A stretch of 57,928 nucleotides of DNA from Candidatus Woesearchaeota archaeon (GTDB lineage Archaea > Nanobdellota > Nanobdellia > Woesearchaeales > GW2011-AR9), in assembly GCA_023265685.1 (NCBI GenBank), contig JAHFSP010000006.1, positions 1-57,928 of the forward strand. Direction: 5' to 3'. The translations under genes and the position numbers were made by a program. Shown here piece after piece: positions 47,328 to 57,465 of this stretch (the first letter of the stretch is position 1; each line of letters starts with the position of its first letter). Under the pieces are notes generated by a model. It ran no database searches and was not told the DNA's origin. It was given only the letters and a program-made list of their open reading frames with translations.

Positions 47328-49319
47328 ATGAAGCCTGAGCAGATGTCGAAATGTCGAATAGTTGCTGCGAAGACACAGCTTTCTTGCGTTATTAATACGC
47401 TTTATGATCTGGGGTTGTATCATATCACACCTCATGTGAAAGGCGCTCATGGTTTAGAAGAACTTGACATTGGTGCACCTCAACAGAATGCAGAAGAATT
47501 GTCTAAATTATTAGTTGGAATTCGTGCAGTTCTTGCTCAATTTCCTGTGGTGTCAACACCAAAGAAGCTTGCTACTCTTACTCCAGAAGCGTTTGAAAAA
47601 TTAATTCGAACAACTCAGCGTTTCTGTAGTGATATTACGGCTCTTTTAACTACCAAAAATACTCTGGTGGCTCAGCGTGACCAATTGGTTCTCAAAAAAG
47701 AGCAACTTGCATTACTCGCTTCATTTAAATTAGATATTACGGCGTTACTTTCCTCAAAGATTCTTGGAGTTGTGGTGGGTAGAGCTTCTCGTGTTGAAGA
47801 GGCCAAAGTGCTTTTTGATACAGAGAAATCGTTACAAACTCAATGGAAAGGAGATGTCGTTGCCGTTGTGTATATGCGTAATCAAGAAGTTGCAGTTCGT
47901 TCACTTCTTTCCACTATTGGTTTTAGCGCTATAGTGCTTGAGGAATTTGTTCAATCGCAATCAGCTTCTCCACAATCTATGGATCAGCTTCTGCGTACCA
48001 ATGAGCTGCAACTTAAGAAAGTACAACAAGAGTTAGAGATAGTTAATATTAAATTGCGAAAGATGCATGAGGAACTTCCTCGTCTAGCTGGTTTAGAGAA
48101 TCATCTTGTTGATGAGATTCGTAAATTAGAATTGCCCCTAGTTTTTGCGACAACACAGAGTTCTTTTGTTGCTCAAGGATGGGTTCCTACCTCTCAAGAA
48201 CAGAATATTCGTGCCGCTCTTACTCATGCTACTAAACAGAATGTTCATATTGAATTTGAAAAACCTGATCATCATGAAGAACCTCCTGTGAAAATGAAAA
48301 ATTTTCGGTTGGCAAAACCTTTTGAATCGCTTTTGGAATTGTATAGCATTCCTTCTTATTCTGAAATTGATCCAACATTTATGCTTTGGATAACATTTCC
48401 GTTTTTCTTTGGTTTTATGCTTGGAGATATTGGATATGGGGCGGTTTTGGCAATCTTATTTTATGTTCTTCGAAAAAAATTACCTGCAAGTGCAAAACCA
48501 TTATTGACGGTTTTGTTGTTTGCATCATTTGTTTCGATTGCATTTGGGTTTGTCTTTGGTGAGTTCTTTGGTTTTGAGCACCTAGGGGCCGAATCAGGTA
48601 AAGCATTATGTGATTCTATTGGAATCTGTTTTCATCAGGTAACTTTACTTGAGCATGGTGTTTCAACTGTAGTGTATGAATTTCCACATTTGTTGAGTCG
48701 TGCTCATAGCCATGTTAATGTATTTGGATTTGAATTACTTACCGTGCTGGTCATTGGTGCTATTATCGGATTTATTCATCTTAATATTGGATTGATTATT
48801 GGTACGATTAATGAATGGCAGCATCATGGTTTTGTCCATGCTTTAGAGGCTAAAATTAGTTGGATGATTTTAGAATCTGGTGCTATTCTTGGAGTAATGT
48901 CAACACTTCATCTAATCCCATTACATTATCTTGTAGGAGTTGTCGTTGCTATTCTTGGTGTGGTATTACTTGTTATTGGTGAAGGTGTACAGGGAATCGT
49001 TGAAATCCCCGCAATTCTTTCACAGACATTAAGCTACATGCGTTTGGGAGCGGTGGGACTTGCAGGCGTCGGGCTTGCGGTAGTAATCAATGAAAAATTG
49101 GCTTTGCCGTTTATTGACAGAGGAGGCATTTTTATCTTTATAGGGATCATCATCATGTTATTAGGACATCTCATTAACTTACTGTTAGGAGTTATTGGTC
49201 CATTTTTACATGGAGTACGTCTCCATTATGTTGAGTTTTTCTCCAAGTTCTATCGTGGAGGAGGAGTGACATATGAACCGTTTGCTAAATCTAGGCAGAG
49301 TAGCCAAACTAGAAAATAA
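47328..49319 (+). CDS. atpI: A-type ATP synthase subunit I (a)
   Basis: A 663-aa subunit that forms the ion half-channels and links the membrane part to the peripheral stalks. N-terminal 330 residues are a soluble coiled-coil domain (TNELQLKKVQQELEIVNIKL); the C-terminal half has about 8 membrane helices starting at PTFMLWITFPFFFGFMLGDI. The essential Arg lies in SQTLSYMRLGAVGLAGVGLA (Arg after SYM). Follows atpH by 4 bases with a GGAGAA site. Confidence 0.95.
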   Translation: MKPEQMSKCRIVAAKTQLSCVINTLYDLGLYHITPHVKGAHGLEELDIGAPQQNAEELSKLLVGIRAVLAQFPVVSTPKKLATLTPEAFEKLIRTTQRFCSDITALLTTKNTLVAQRDQLVLKKEQLALLASFKLDITALLSSKILGVVVGRASRVEEAKVLFDTEKSLQTQWKGDVVAVVYMRNQEVAVRSLLSTIGFSAIVLEEFVQSQSASPQSMDQLLRTNELQLKKVQQELEIVNIKLRKMHEELPRLAGLENHLVDEIRKLELPLVFATTQSSFVAQGWVPTSQEQNIRAALTHATKQNVHIEFEKPDHHEEPPVKMKNFRLAKPFESLLELYSIPSYSEIDPTFMLWITFPFFFGFMLGDIGYGAVLAILFYVLRKKLPASAKPLLTVLLFASFVSIAFGFVFGEFFGFEHLGAESGKALCDSIGICFHQVTLLEHGVSTVVYEFPHLLSRAHSHVNVFGFELLTVLVIGAIIGFIHLNIGLIIGTINEWQHHGFVHALEAKISWMILESGAILGVMSTLHLIPLHYLVGVVVAILGVVLLVIGEGVQGIVEIPAILSQTLSYMRLGAVGLAGVGLAVVINEKLALPFIDRGGIFIFIGIIIMLLGHLINLLLGVIGPFLHGVRLHYVEFFSKFYRGGGVTYEPFAKSRQSSQTRK

Positions 49320-49444
49320 CTAGTTTAATGATTAGTAAGAAAAAATAAGAAAACAATTAGTAAGAACATAAAAAATAGAATTAAAATGAAAAATAAAAAA
49401 AGTAAAATTAAAACATGTAACATAATGTATTGGAGGAATATAAA

Positions 49445-49672
49445 ATGGTAGCAGAACAAGCAGGTTTAATCGCAATTGGTGCAGGTATCGCAATTGGTGT
49501 GAGTGCTCTTGCAGCAGGATGGGCTGAGAGTTCCATTGGAACTGCAGCAATTGGTGCGATGGCAGAGAAAGAAAGTCTTTTTGGAAAAGGATTGATCCTT
49601 ACAGTTATTCCAGAAACCCTTGTTATCTTTGGTCTGGTAGTAGCAATCTTAATCATTGGTCTTGCAGGGTAA
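49445..49672 (+). CDS. atpK: A-type ATP synthase subunit K (proteolipid c)
   Basis: A 75-aa two-helix proteolipid that forms the rotor ring. TM1 LIAIGAGIAIGVSALAAGWA, polar loop MAEKESLFGKG, TM2 with the ion-binding Glu57 in TVIPETLVIFGLVVAI. Single hairpin, so not a doubled archaeal form. ATG 49445 is chosen because GGAGG stands 8 bases before it. A 125-base A-rich gap separates it from atpI, the largest gap of the operon. Confidence 0.95.
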   Translation: MVAEQAGLIAIGAGIAIGVSALAAGWAESSIGTAAIGAMAEKESLFGKGLILTVIPETLVIFGLVVAILIIGLAG

Positions 49673-49753
49673 GTATGTTTGACCAGTGTTGGTTAAGATA
49701 TAGTCCTATTGGGTTAATGGGATAAGCATACCAATATTAGTATAGGTGATTTG

Positions 49754-50329
49754 ATGGGAATTGATAACGTAAAAAATGAAATAGTCGGGCAAGCACAACA
49801 AGAGGCTGAGCGTACTTTAGCACAAGCACGTACCGGGGTAGCTTCAATACTTGACAAGACACGTCAGGAAATTGAAGAGTATCGTACCCAATCTTTGCAA
49901 CGTACTCACCAATTACTTGAAACCATGGAACGTAAAAGTCTTGCTACGGCACGTGCTGAAGCACAACGACGAGAGATGAATGTACGAACACAGCTCGTTA
50001 ATGAGGTACGTGCTGCCGTTCGAGATCATTTTTTGTCATTAGGCAAAACTGAGAAACAGAAATTTTTGAGTACATTGCTTTCTCGGGCTCGTAAAGAGAT
50101 TGAGGTAGGTACGGTGTATGTTCATAAGCAGGATGAAGCGTTTGTTAAAGGGCAGAGTCATACTGGCGGTCATACTGGCAAAATTGTTGTAAAAGATATT
50201 GCTGGTGGTTTGATTGCAGAAACAGCCGATGCTACAATTAGTGTCAATTACAGTATTGAAGAATTAATTGATACTGCAATGAATCTTCATGCACATGAAA
50301 TACGTGAGGTTCTTTTTGACAATGACTAG
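49754..50329 (+). CDS. atpE: A-type ATP synthase subunit E
   Basis: A 191-aa stalk subunit: N-terminal helical half (IVGQAQQEAERTLAQARTGV, LLETMERKSLATARAEAQRR) that pairs with subunit H, and C-terminal globular half (HTGKIVVKDIAGGLIAETAD, NYSIEELIDTAMNLHAHEIR). ATG 49754 follows GGTGAT. Overlaps atpC by 8 bases. Confidence 0.9.
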   Translation: MGIDNVKNEIVGQAQQEAERTLAQARTGVASILDKTRQEIEEYRTQSLQRTHQLLETMERKSLATARAEAQRREMNVRTQLVNEVRAAVRDHFLSLGKTEKQKFLSTLLSRARKEIEVGTVYVHKQDEAFVKGQSHTGGHTGKIVVKDIAGGLIAETADATISVNYSIEELIDTAMNLHAHEIREVLFDND

Positions 50330-51395
50330 TACATCTTCTCTTGGGGTAAGTAAGGTTTCAGGACGTCGTGCATTTTTACGGTTTGGCGGAGTTGGTAAAT
50401 CCTCTCTAAAACGTCGAATTCGTTTTTCACCTTACACTTACGCTCGTGTTGCGGTTATGAAATCAATGCTTTTGGGCAAACAGGATTACGACAGACTTGA
50501 TAAGATGGGGTACTACGAAGTATTGCGATTCTTACAGGATTCTTCATACAAGAAGGAAATTGATGATCATGAAGTTCTCGCTCACGGTATCAAAGTTATT
50601 GAACAAGCACTCAACGCTAACTTAATGCGCACGTTTCGTAAATTAGAGAGGATTTCACAGGGATCGCTACAGGATTTAATTGGTTTGTATTTGATGCGTT
50701 ATGATATTGCCAACTTTAAAACGGTGTTACGCGCAAAAGCTGCTCATATTCCTGCTTCACAGGTTATGCCATTATTATACGATTCATTAGAGTATTCTTC
50801 CGCTTTTTGGGAGACGTTGCTTTCTAGGGAGACGTTTGAACAAGTCGTTACGTCACTACCTATGTTTCGTTACTTGAGAATATCTTCACTAGAATTGTTT
50901 GATGTAGAGAATACTCTTGATCATTATTATGCTCAAAAAATGATTGATTTTGCATCTTCTCTTCGTGGTGAAGGAAAGTTGATTATGACTTTTATTGAAC
51001 AAGAATTAGAAACTCTTAATATTAAAATGCTATTACGGTTTGTTGAAGAGGGAAACTATGACGTGACGCCTTATCTGGTTGCTCCGTCTCATTTTATCCA
51101 TACCCTCTCTAAAATTCGTTCTAAGAGTGGTTTTGTTGCAGCACTCCATAAACATAAACGAACTGTTCTTACAGGAGAAGAAATAGATTATGATGTTCGA
51201 CTTGAGATTGACTTAGAACGATCTTTATTACGTAAAGAATCTCTGTTAATGCACAAACATTTACTGAGTGCTAATTATATTTTGGGATTTATGTTTGCAA
51301 AGGAAATCGAGGTACGTAATCTTAAAATTATTGTCAAAGGAAAGAAACTCTGCGTTGCTGCAAAATATGTCGATGAACTGGTGGTGAGTAACTAA
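50322..51395 (+). CDS. atpC: A-type ATP synthase subunit C
   Basis: A 357-aa helical funnel subunit (homologue of V-ATPase d) that connects the central shaft to the c-ring. Segments: YTYARVAVMKSMLLGKQDYD, YYEVLRFLQDSSYKKEID, DLIGLYLMRYDIANFKTVLR, LETLNIKMLLRFVEEG, IEVRNLKIIVKGKKLCV. Start at ATG 50322 in the end of atpE; an upstream frame start at 50289 would overlap by 41 bases and adds residues foreign to the family. The last base of its stop is the first of the atpF start. Confidence 0.93.
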   Translation: MTSTSSLGVSKVSGRRAFLRFGGVGKSSLKRRIRFSPYTYARVAVMKSMLLGKQDYDRLDKMGYYEVLRFLQDSSYKKEIDDHEVLAHGIKVIEQALNANLMRTFRKLERISQGSLQDLIGLYLMRYDIANFKTVLRAKAAHIPASQVMPLLYDSLEYSSAFWETLLSRETFEQVVTSLPMFRYLRISSLELFDVENTLDHYYAQKMIDFASSLRGEGKLIMTFIEQELETLNIKMLLRFVEEGNYDVTPYLVAPSHFIHTLSKIRSKSGFVAALHKHKRTVLTGEEIDYDVRLEIDLERSLLRKESLLMHKHLLSANYILGFMFAKEIEVRNLKIIVKGKKLCVAAKYVDELVVSN

Positions 51396-51688
51396 TGAAA
51401 GAAATCGCGGTTGTGGGGAGTCCTGAATTTTCGTTAGGTTTTCGTCTTGCTGGTATACGAGCAGTCTTTGATGGTGCTGCTGAATTGTCCACTTTGTTTT
51501 CTCATCCTACCATTGGTGTGGTCATTATGCAACAAGAAGTATTTAGTGAACTTGATGTGCGAGTGAGAGAAGATGTAGTATCATCACTTGACCCAGTGTT
51601 TGTGGTTTTGTCTAAGGAAGTGAGACAGGATGAGTTACGAAAAATGATTATTCAATCGATTGGTGTGGATCTATTAAAAGAAGGGTAG
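51395..51688 (+). CDS. atpF: A-type ATP synthase subunit F
   Basis: A 97-aa Rossmann-like subunit of the central shaft: MKEIAVVGSPEFSLGFRLAG, IGVVIMQQEVFSELD, DPVFVVLSK, then a C-terminal helix (ELRKMIIQSIGVDLL). Length and sequence are normal for the family. Start overlaps the atpC stop by one base (TAATG). Confidence 0.93.
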   Translation: MKEIAVVGSPEFSLGFRLAGIRAVFDGAAELSTLFSHPTIGVVIMQQEVFSELDVRVREDVVSSLDPVFVVLSKEVRQDELRKMIIQSIGVDLLKEG

Positions 51689-51748
51689 AATGAAAATGAA
51701 ACAAAATAATAATCAACACAATTCAAACAGAATAGTTAGGTGATATTC

Positions 51749-53509
51749 ATGGCAGATAAAGATAAAAAACAAGTTGGAATTTTATATCGGATTGCGGGAC
51801 CAGTTGTGGTCGTACGTGGTCTTAGTGCACGTATGTATGATGTCGTACGTGTTGGCAAAGAACGTTTGATGGGAGAAGTCATTCGTATTGATGGTGATGA
51901 TACAGTTGTTCAAGTTTATGAAGATACAACGGGCATTACTCCTGGTGAGCCAGTTGAAAATACAGGTGAGCGTTTATCGGTGGAGTTAGGTCCTGGCCTT
52001 CTTACTTCTATTTATGATGGAATTCAGCGTCCTCTTCCGGTTCTTGAAGAAGAGATGGGAAATTTCATTTTACGTGGCGTTGATGCTCCTGGTCTTAATC
52101 ATGAGAAAAAATGGGAATTTAAACCTCTTAAGAAGAAAGGTGAGTCAGTTAAGGGTGGGGATTTCTTAGGTGAAGTCCAAGAAACTCCTACGTTCCTACA
52201 TAAGATCATGGTTCCTCCCCATATTGAGGGAAAGATTACTGAGATTAAAGCAGGAAAATATACTATTGATGAATCGGTGTGTGTTGTTGAGACCGCAACG
52301 GGGAGTCATAAGATTGCAATGTTACAGAAGTGGCCAGTTCGTCTTAGTCGTCCGTATGCCAAGAAGCAGGCACCAAGTGTCCCTCTTCTTACAGGTCAAC
52401 GTGTGTTTGATATTTTCTTTCCTTTGGCAAAAGGTGGTGCTGCAGCAATTCCTGGTCCGTTTGGTGCAGGAAAAACTGTTTCACAACAACAACTTGCGAA
52501 ATGGAGTGATGCAGATATTATTGTCTACGTAGGATGTGGTGAGCGTGGTAATGAGATGACGGAAGTTCTTACTGAATTTCCTCATTTAAAAGATCCACGT
52601 TCAGGTGGACCATTAATGGATCGGACAGTTCTTATTGCGAATACTTCCAACATGCCCGTTGCTGCACGTGAAGCGAGTGTTTATACTGGGGTTACAATTG
52701 CAGAGTATTTTCGAGATATGGGTTGTCATGTAGCAATGATGGGAGACTCTACCTCTCGTTGGGCAGAAGCAATGCGAGAGATTTCTTCTCGTCTTGAAGA
52801 GATGCCTGGTGAGGAAGGGTATCCAGCATATTTGGCAACACGTCTGGCTGAGTTTTACGAGAGAGCAGGAATGGTTGTGCCTTTAGGTACAACAAAAGAA
52901 GGTTCGGTTACGGTTATTGGTGCAGTATCGCCTGCAGGTGGAGATTTCTCTGAACCAGTTACTCAAAACACGCTGCGAGTTGTTAAAACGTTTTGGGCAC
53001 TTGATGCTAAACTTGCTCAACGTCGACATTTTCCGTCTATTAACTGGCTTACGAGTTATTCATTGTACATGGATGGGTTAGAGCCATGGTTTGCAAAACA
53101 TGCAGCTGCTGATTGGCGTGCACTCGTTTCACGAATGATGACAATCTTGCAAGAAGAAGATAAGTTACTTGAGATTGTTCAATTGGTTGGTTCAGATTCA
53201 TTACCCCCTAAACAACAACTTACATTGGAAGTAGCACGTTTAATTCGTGAGTTTCTCTTGCAACAAAACGCGTTTCATGACATTGATACGTACTGTGATC
53301 TTAAGAAGAGTTACATGTTAATGAAAACAGTTCTCTTGTATGCGGATTTAGCGTCGGCTGCGCTTGAACAACGTGCACGTCCACAAGATGTACTTTCTAT
53401 TAAAGCAAAAGATCGCATTGGTGAAGCTAAGTTTGAACGTGATTACGAAACACTACTTAAAGAAGTTCAAAAAAGCATTGAATCTGAGATTCGTGCGTTG
53501 GCTAGGTGA
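51749..53509 (+). CDS. atpA: A-type ATP synthase catalytic subunit A
   Basis: A 586-aa catalytic subunit. [17 protein letters not shown] (P-loop with the A-type GPFGAGKT), [11 protein letters not shown] (catalytic Glu and Arg), [20 protein letters not shown], and the A-type-specific non-homologous insert at about 115-190 ([20 protein letters not shown] ... [19 protein letters not shown]). No intein. Start at ATG 51749 with AGGTGAT in front. The stop lies six bases before the atpB start. Confidence 0.97.
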   Translation: MADKDKKQVGILYRIAGPVVVVRGLSARMYDVVRVGKERLMGEVIRIDGDDTVVQVYEDTTGITPGEPVENTGERLSVELGPGLLTSIYDGIQRPLPVLEEEMGNFILRGVDAPGLNHEKKWEFKPLKKKGESVKGGDFLGEVQETPTFLHKIMVPPHIEGKITEIKAGKYTIDESVCVVETATGSHKIAMLQKWPVRLSRPYAKKQAPSVPLLTGQRVFDIFFPLAKGGAAAIPGPFGAGKTVSQQQLAKWSDADIIVYVGCGERGNEMTEVLTEFPHLKDPRSGGPLMDRTVLIANTSNMPVAAREASVYTGVTIAEYFRDMGCHVAMMGDSTSRWAEAMREISSRLEEMPGEEGYPAYLATRLAEFYERAGMVVPLGTTKEGSVTVIGAVSPAGGDFSEPVTQNTLRVVKTFWALDAKLAQRRHFPSINWLTSYSLYMDGLEPWFAKHAAADWRALVSRMMTILQEEDKLLEIVQLVGSDSLPPKQQLTLEVARLIREFLLQQNAFHDIDTYCDLKKSYMLMKTVLLYADLASAALEQRARPQDVLSIKAKDRIGEAKFERDYETLLKEVQKSIESEIRALAR

Positions 53510-53514
53510 TTATC

Positions 53515-54891
53515 ATGACTACTAATAAAGAATATAAGACTATACGAAAAGTTGCTGGTCCATTGGTTTTTGTTGAGAAAACTGAACCTGTGGGCTATGG
53601 AACACTGGTGAAAGTGACGCTGGCTGATGGAGTTGTTAAATCAGGTCAAGTTCTTGATACCAGTGACGATATTGTGGTTGTTCAAATTTTTGAAGGAACA
53701 AGCGGTATTAGCAAAGATGCAAAAGTGAAATTTTTGAAAGAAAATATCAAACTTCCCGTTTCTAAAGACATGTTGGGTCGTATATTTAACGGAGCAGGAA
53801 AACCCATTGATGGTGGTTCACCTATTGTTGCTAAGAAAAATCTGGATATTACTGGTGCCGCAATTAATCCATACTCTCGTGCATCGCCTTCTGATTTTAT
53901 TCAGACAGGCATTACTACTATTGATGTAATGAACACGCTGGTTCGAGGACAGAAGTTACCAATCTTTTCTGGTTCAGGATTGCCACACAATGAAATTGCT
54001 CTGCAAATTGCACGTCAAGCAAAAGTTGTGGGTACTACTGAGAAATTTGTCGTAGTTTTTGCAGCGATGGGAATTACCAACGAAGAAGCACAATATTTCA
54101 TGAAAGATTTTGAGGAAACAGGTGCAATCGAGCGCAGTGTTGTCTTTTTGAATTTAGCAAATGATCCAGCTGTTGAGCGACTCGTTACACCACGTATGGC
54201 GCTAACTGCTGCTGAGTATTTTGCATACGAAGAAGATGCTCACGTTCTAGTCATTCTTACTGATATGACTAATTACTGTGAATCATTACGTGAAATTGGT
54301 GCAGCACGTGAAGAAGTTCCTGGTCGTCGTGGTTATCCTGGGTACATGTACACTGATTTGGCAATGCTCTATGAACGAGCAGGTTTGATTAAAGGTAGAA
54401 AGGGTTCAGTTACTCAAATTCCTATTTTGACAATGGTTGGGGATGATATTACGCATCCGATTCCAGATTTGACGGGATACATTACTGAAGGTCAGATTGT
54501 TCTGAGTCGGGAATTACATCGTAAGAATGTTTTTCCTCCGATTAATGTTTTACCGTCGTTGTCTCGGCTTGCAAACATGGGTATTGGTCCTGAGAAAACA
54601 CGTGATGATCATAAGAACGTTTCAGATCAGATGTATGCAAACTATGCTGAAGGGGTTGATCTACGTGGTCTGGTTGCCATTGTTGGTGAAGAGGCTCTTA
54701 GTGAGAAAGATCGCTTGTTGCTTAACTTTGCACAGCTCTTTGAGCAGAAAATTGTAACCCAGGGACGTAAAGAAGATCGTTCTATTAAGAGATCTTTAGA
54801 TGTTTGTTGGGAATCGTTACGATCAATGCCTGAGCGGATGTTAACACGGGTAAGTCCTGCTCTTAAACAGAAATATTATGGTGGAAAATAA
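53515..54891 (+). CDS. atpB: A-type ATP synthase subunit B
   Basis: A 458-aa non-catalytic nucleotide-binding subunit. The P-loop position reads [20 protein letters not shown] instead of GxxxxGKT, the normal B-subunit form; further [40 protein letters not shown] and [20 protein letters not shown]. Start ATG 53515 with GGTGAT. Full length. Confidence 0.97.
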   Translation: MTTNKEYKTIRKVAGPLVFVEKTEPVGYGTLVKVTLADGVVKSGQVLDTSDDIVVVQIFEGTSGISKDAKVKFLKENIKLPVSKDMLGRIFNGAGKPIDGGSPIVAKKNLDITGAAINPYSRASPSDFIQTGITTIDVMNTLVRGQKLPIFSGSGLPHNEIALQIARQAKVVGTTEKFVVVFAAMGITNEEAQYFMKDFEETGAIERSVVFLNLANDPAVERLVTPRMALTAAEYFAYEEDAHVLVILTDMTNYCESLREIGAAREEVPGRRGYPGYMYTDLAMLYERAGLIKGRKGSVTQIPILTMVGDDITHPIPDLTGYITEGQIVLSRELHRKNVFPPINVLPSLSRLANMGIGPEKTRDDHKNVSDQMYANYAEGVDLRGLVAIVGEEALSEKDRLLLNFAQLFEQKIVTQGRKEDRSIKRSLDVCWESLRSMPERMLTRVSPALKQKYYGGK

Positions 54892-54932
54892 TAATTGGTG
54901 GGAAATAATCCTTTTTGTGAGAAAATACTACT

Positions 54933-55553
54933 ATGGCTCTTGACATTAAACCAACGCGAAGCGAACTATTAAAACTCAAAAAGCAGATCAAACTTGCTAG
55001 ATCTGGACATTCATTACTCAAGAAGAAACGAGATGGTTTGATTTTGGAGTTCTTCGAGCTCATGAAGAAAGCAAAAACCGCTCGTAGTGAGTTAACTGCT
55101 GCGTATATTGGTGCAGAGGAGCATATGAATCTTGCGCGCGTTATGCATACTGATCTTCGTTTAGCATCCCTTGCGTTTGCGGTGACGCAGCAGCCTCAAG
55201 TTGAAGTTGAGACAAAAAACATTATGGGCGTTCGTGTTCCTAAAATTACTGGTACGAAAATTAGTAAAACTTTGGTTGAGCGTAATTTAGGAATGGCAAG
55301 TTCGACTCCCGTCATTGATAAAGCAATGAGTTCATATGAGAAGGTTGTCGAGGGTGTTCTACGAGTTGCTGAGGTTGAGACCGCAATTAAACGGCTTTTG
55401 AAGGAGATTGAGAAGACAAAACGTCGGGTTAATGCGTTGGAGTTTAGTCGGATTCCTGCAATGGAAGAGATACGTAAATTTATTGGGCTACGTCTCGAAG
55501 AGATGGACCGGGAAAATGTATTTCGGCTTAAGAGAATTAAGGGCAAATCATGA
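54933..55553 (+). CDS. atpD: A-type ATP synthase subunit D
   Basis: A 206-aa central-shaft subunit: DIKPTRSELLKLKKQIKLAR, GHSLLKKKRDGLILEFFELM (the conserved KRdgLi..f), then a loop and the C-terminal long helix (ALEFSRIPAMEEIRKFIGLR followed by LEEMDRENVFRLKRIK). The two long antiparallel helices rotate inside the A3B3 ring. Last gene of the operon, 41 bases after atpB. Confidence 0.95.
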   Translation: MALDIKPTRSELLKLKKQIKLARSGHSLLKKKRDGLILEFFELMKKAKTARSELTAAYIGAEEHMNLARVMHTDLRLASLAFAVTQQPQVEVETKNIMGVRVPKITGTKISKTLVERNLGMASSTPVIDKAMSSYEKVVEGVLRVAEVETAIKRLLKEIEKTKRRVNALEFSRIPAMEEIRKFIGLRLEEMDRENVFRLKRIKGKS

Positions 55554-55597
55554 GTTTTCGTTTTTCGGAGGATAGGTAGGTGTATAGAAATATTTAT

Positions 55598-55622
55598 AAG
55601 TAAGTCTGATCTATTCTTACTT
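55598..55622. promoter_or_regulatory. Inverted repeat in the promoter of the NYN gene
   Basis: AAGTAAG (55598-55604) and CTTACTT (55616-55622) around an 11-base spacer, directly downstream of the TATA-like TATTTATAAG at 55591-55600. It covers the likely transcription start, so it could be an operator or a leader hairpin. Confidence 0.45.
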
Positions 55623-55683
55623 AATATCAACCCTATCATCACGCAGCATTTGTTTGGTGGTAGGAAATATCTTTCTTTTTACC

Positions 55684-56220
55684 ATGGAGACGAGAGCTGC
55701 TGTTTTTATTGATGGTGGATACCTTGCAAGGGTTCTTCGTGATAATTTTAAAGAAGCGCGTATCGACTTTGGTAAGCTAAGCGATGAGCTTTGTAAAATG
55801 GTGGGTTGTCCTCGTCACAGGACTTATTATTACACTTGTGAGCCTTTTGTACGTGATGGCAATGAAAGTGATATTCACAAACAAGCCCAGTTCCAAAAAT
55901 TTGTGTCTAGGTTAAAGAGACTTTCCCGCTTCGAGGTTAAATTAGGTCGTCTTCAAATGATCAACGGTACTTTCAAACAGAAAATGGTTGATGTGCTTAT
56001 GTCCTTAGATATTTCAACTATGAGTTATGAAAATCAAGTTGAGCATATTGTTATTCTTGCCGGAGATTCTGATTTTATTCCTGCAATCAGGAACGCCAAA
56101 AGCTACGGGACTATTATTCATTTGGCTTATCATCAATCTTTGGTTCATAATGATATACTAGATCAAGTAGATGAGAGATATGAAATTACGGTTGAACTGA
56201 TTGAGAGGATAAAAGATTAA
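55684..56220 (+). CDS. NYN-domain (LabA/DUF88-type) PIN-like ribonuclease
   Basis: A 178-aa protein with the NYN fold, related to PIN nucleases: METRAAVFIDGGYLARVLRD (first Asp), YYYTCEPFVRDGNE, KQKMVDVLMSLDISTMSYEN (second acidic group) and VILAGDSDFIPAIRNAKSYG (third acidic group and the GDSDF motif). Expected to cut RNA with metal ions. Start at ATG 55684; an in-frame start 30 bases earlier adds residues foreign to the family. A small membrane-protein gene follows at once (one base gap). Confidence 0.88.
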   Translation: METRAAVFIDGGYLARVLRDNFKEARIDFGKLSDELCKMVGCPRHRTYYYTCEPFVRDGNESDIHKQAQFQKFVSRLKRLSRFEVKLGRLQMINGTFKQKMVDVLMSLDISTMSYENQVEHIVILAGDSDFIPAIRNAKSYGTIIHLAYHQSLVHNDILDQVDERYEITVELIERIKD

Positions 56221-56221
56221 G

Positions 56222-56350
56222 ATGTCGTTTCGAGAGTGGTTTGCTAAGCCGATGAATAAATTTATTTTTATTCGCGTGGCTCTTTTTGTGGTTAATTTAC
56301 TTCTGTTTATTGCGGTTGCCGGGTATGGGTATGTGAAGTTGGGTGGGTGA
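56222..56350 (+). CDS. Small single-helix membrane protein, 42 aa
   Basis: Begins MSFREWFAKPMNKFIFIRVA and contains one membrane helix (LFVVNLLLFIAVAGYGYV). The ATG is two bases after the TAA of the NYN gene, so both are on one mRNA. Small one-helix proteins next to nuclease genes may anchor the enzyme at the membrane, which is inference. Convergent with the Lrp gene, 24 bases away. Confidence 0.6.
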   Translation: MSFREWFAKPMNKFIFIRVALFVVNLLLFIAVAGYGYVKLGG

Positions 56351-56373
56351 AAGAGAAGTAATGATTTTTAAAA

Positions 56374-57348
56374 TTAGAAAATATCTTTCTCTCCAAAGAC
56401 CCAAATATCTTCTCTCATTAAGACAAACTCATAATTTCTTAATGAATCACTGAATGTAAGTCTTAAATCATCCATGATTTTCGTGAACTCTTCATAACTT
56501 TGAGCCATAATCTCCAGTTCGATATCCCAGGCGGATAGTTGCCTGATTAGATATACAATTCTTTTTTCAGTTTTGGCATATTCAAAAAGTTTATTCTCGT
56601 CTTGTTCACTCAAATTATTGAAATACATAAATGCTTTGAATAAATTATATCCTAGTTTAGTATGATTAATTGCAACTCGGTATTGCATAATTATTTTTCT
56701 TTCTTCTAACTTCTTGATCCTATTTCTCACGATATCTATAGTTGAGTTATTCCTATGAGCAAGTTCTATTAAACCAATTTTAGCATTTTGTGCTAGGTTG
56801 TTAAGAATTTTTTTATCAATGTCTTGGAGTTCATTCTCAACAATATCGTCTGCGAACAAAACAGGTTCTGTTCTCTCTTTATGATTTAAAAGAATGTACC
56901 TTTTGGAATATTGTCGGACGTTAACTAACATACCAAGGTCTCTTTTAATGATTAAATTTCTGAATTGAGTATATAGTTTGTTCTTAAGTTGATTAAATTC
57001 TTTTACGTTTTTAGCATAAATCGTTGCATGAAAATCCCAAACTCCATCGTTGCCTCCAAACCAGTAAAGGCCAGGAAGTCTCTTGAGATATTCATAAAAT
57101 CTGTCTCTTTCTTTAGAATTATTGGCAAGTTGGAAATAAAGCTTGAAAAACATATAACCAAATTTACTGGGGTTAATGGATGTAATAAACCCTTGTATAA
57201 TCTCCTCCTCTTTTAATTTTTTGATTCTATTTCTAACAGATTCACGTGATAAATTTACTTTTTTTGCTAACTGATTATCACTAATTCTGCAATTTTTATC
57301 TAGTTCATACAATATCTTTCGATTGATTATATCTAGCTGATAAACCAT
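56374..57348 (-). CDS. Fused double Lrp/AsnC-type transcription regulator
   Basis: A 324-aa protein made of two Lrp/AsnC units. Unit 1: HTH at 5-55 (LDIINRKILYELDKNCRISD, LAKKVNLSRESVRNRIKKLK) plus a RAM-like domain at 60-150. Unit 2: HTH at about 172-222 (DIDKKILNNLAQNAKIGLIE, IDIVRNRIKKLEERKIIMQY) plus a RAM-like domain to about 315. Ordinary Lrp is 140-165 aa with one unit. A TATA box (57370-57380) stands about 26 bases before its start, and an imperfect dyad ACCAT...ATGGT spans the start codon, suggesting autoregulation. Ligand and targets unknown. Confidence 0.88.
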   Translation of the reverse strand: MVYQLDIINRKILYELDKNCRISDNQLAKKVNLSRESVRNRIKKLKEEEIIQGFITSINPSKFGYMFFKLYFQLANNSKERDRFYEYLKRLPGLYWFGGNDGVWDFHATIYAKNVKEFNQLKNKLYTQFRNLIIKRDLGMLVNVRQYSKRYILLNHKERTEPVLFADDIVENELQDIDKKILNNLAQNAKIGLIELAHRNNSTIDIVRNRIKKLEERKIIMQYRVAINHTKLGYNLFKAFMYFNNLSEQDENKLFEYAKTEKRIVYLIRQLSAWDIELEIMAQSYEEFTKIMDDLRLTFSDSLRNYEFVLMREDIWVFGEKDIF

Positions 57349-57367
57349 TTATATTGACAAATATGGT
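57344..57367. promoter_or_regulatory. Imperfect dyad over the start of the double Lrp gene
   Basis: ACCAT at 57344-57348 and ATGGT at 57363-57367 flank an AT-rich centre with partial symmetry, between the TATA box and the start codon. Lrp-type regulators often bind such sites in their own promoter. Confidence 0.35.
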
Positions 57368-57369
57368 TT

Positions 57370-57380
57370 TATTTATAAAA
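57370..57380 (-). promoter_or_regulatory. TATA box of the double Lrp gene
   Basis: TTTTATAAATA on the - strand, centred about 26 bases before the ATG at 57348; leaderless arrangement. Confidence 0.5.
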
Positions 57381-57465
57381 ATTACCATTAATTACACGAA
57401 ATTTGCGGATTTGTTTTATCTATAAGTGATCTATCTTAAAGCGTTGTTTGGTGTTGGAGAATAAA

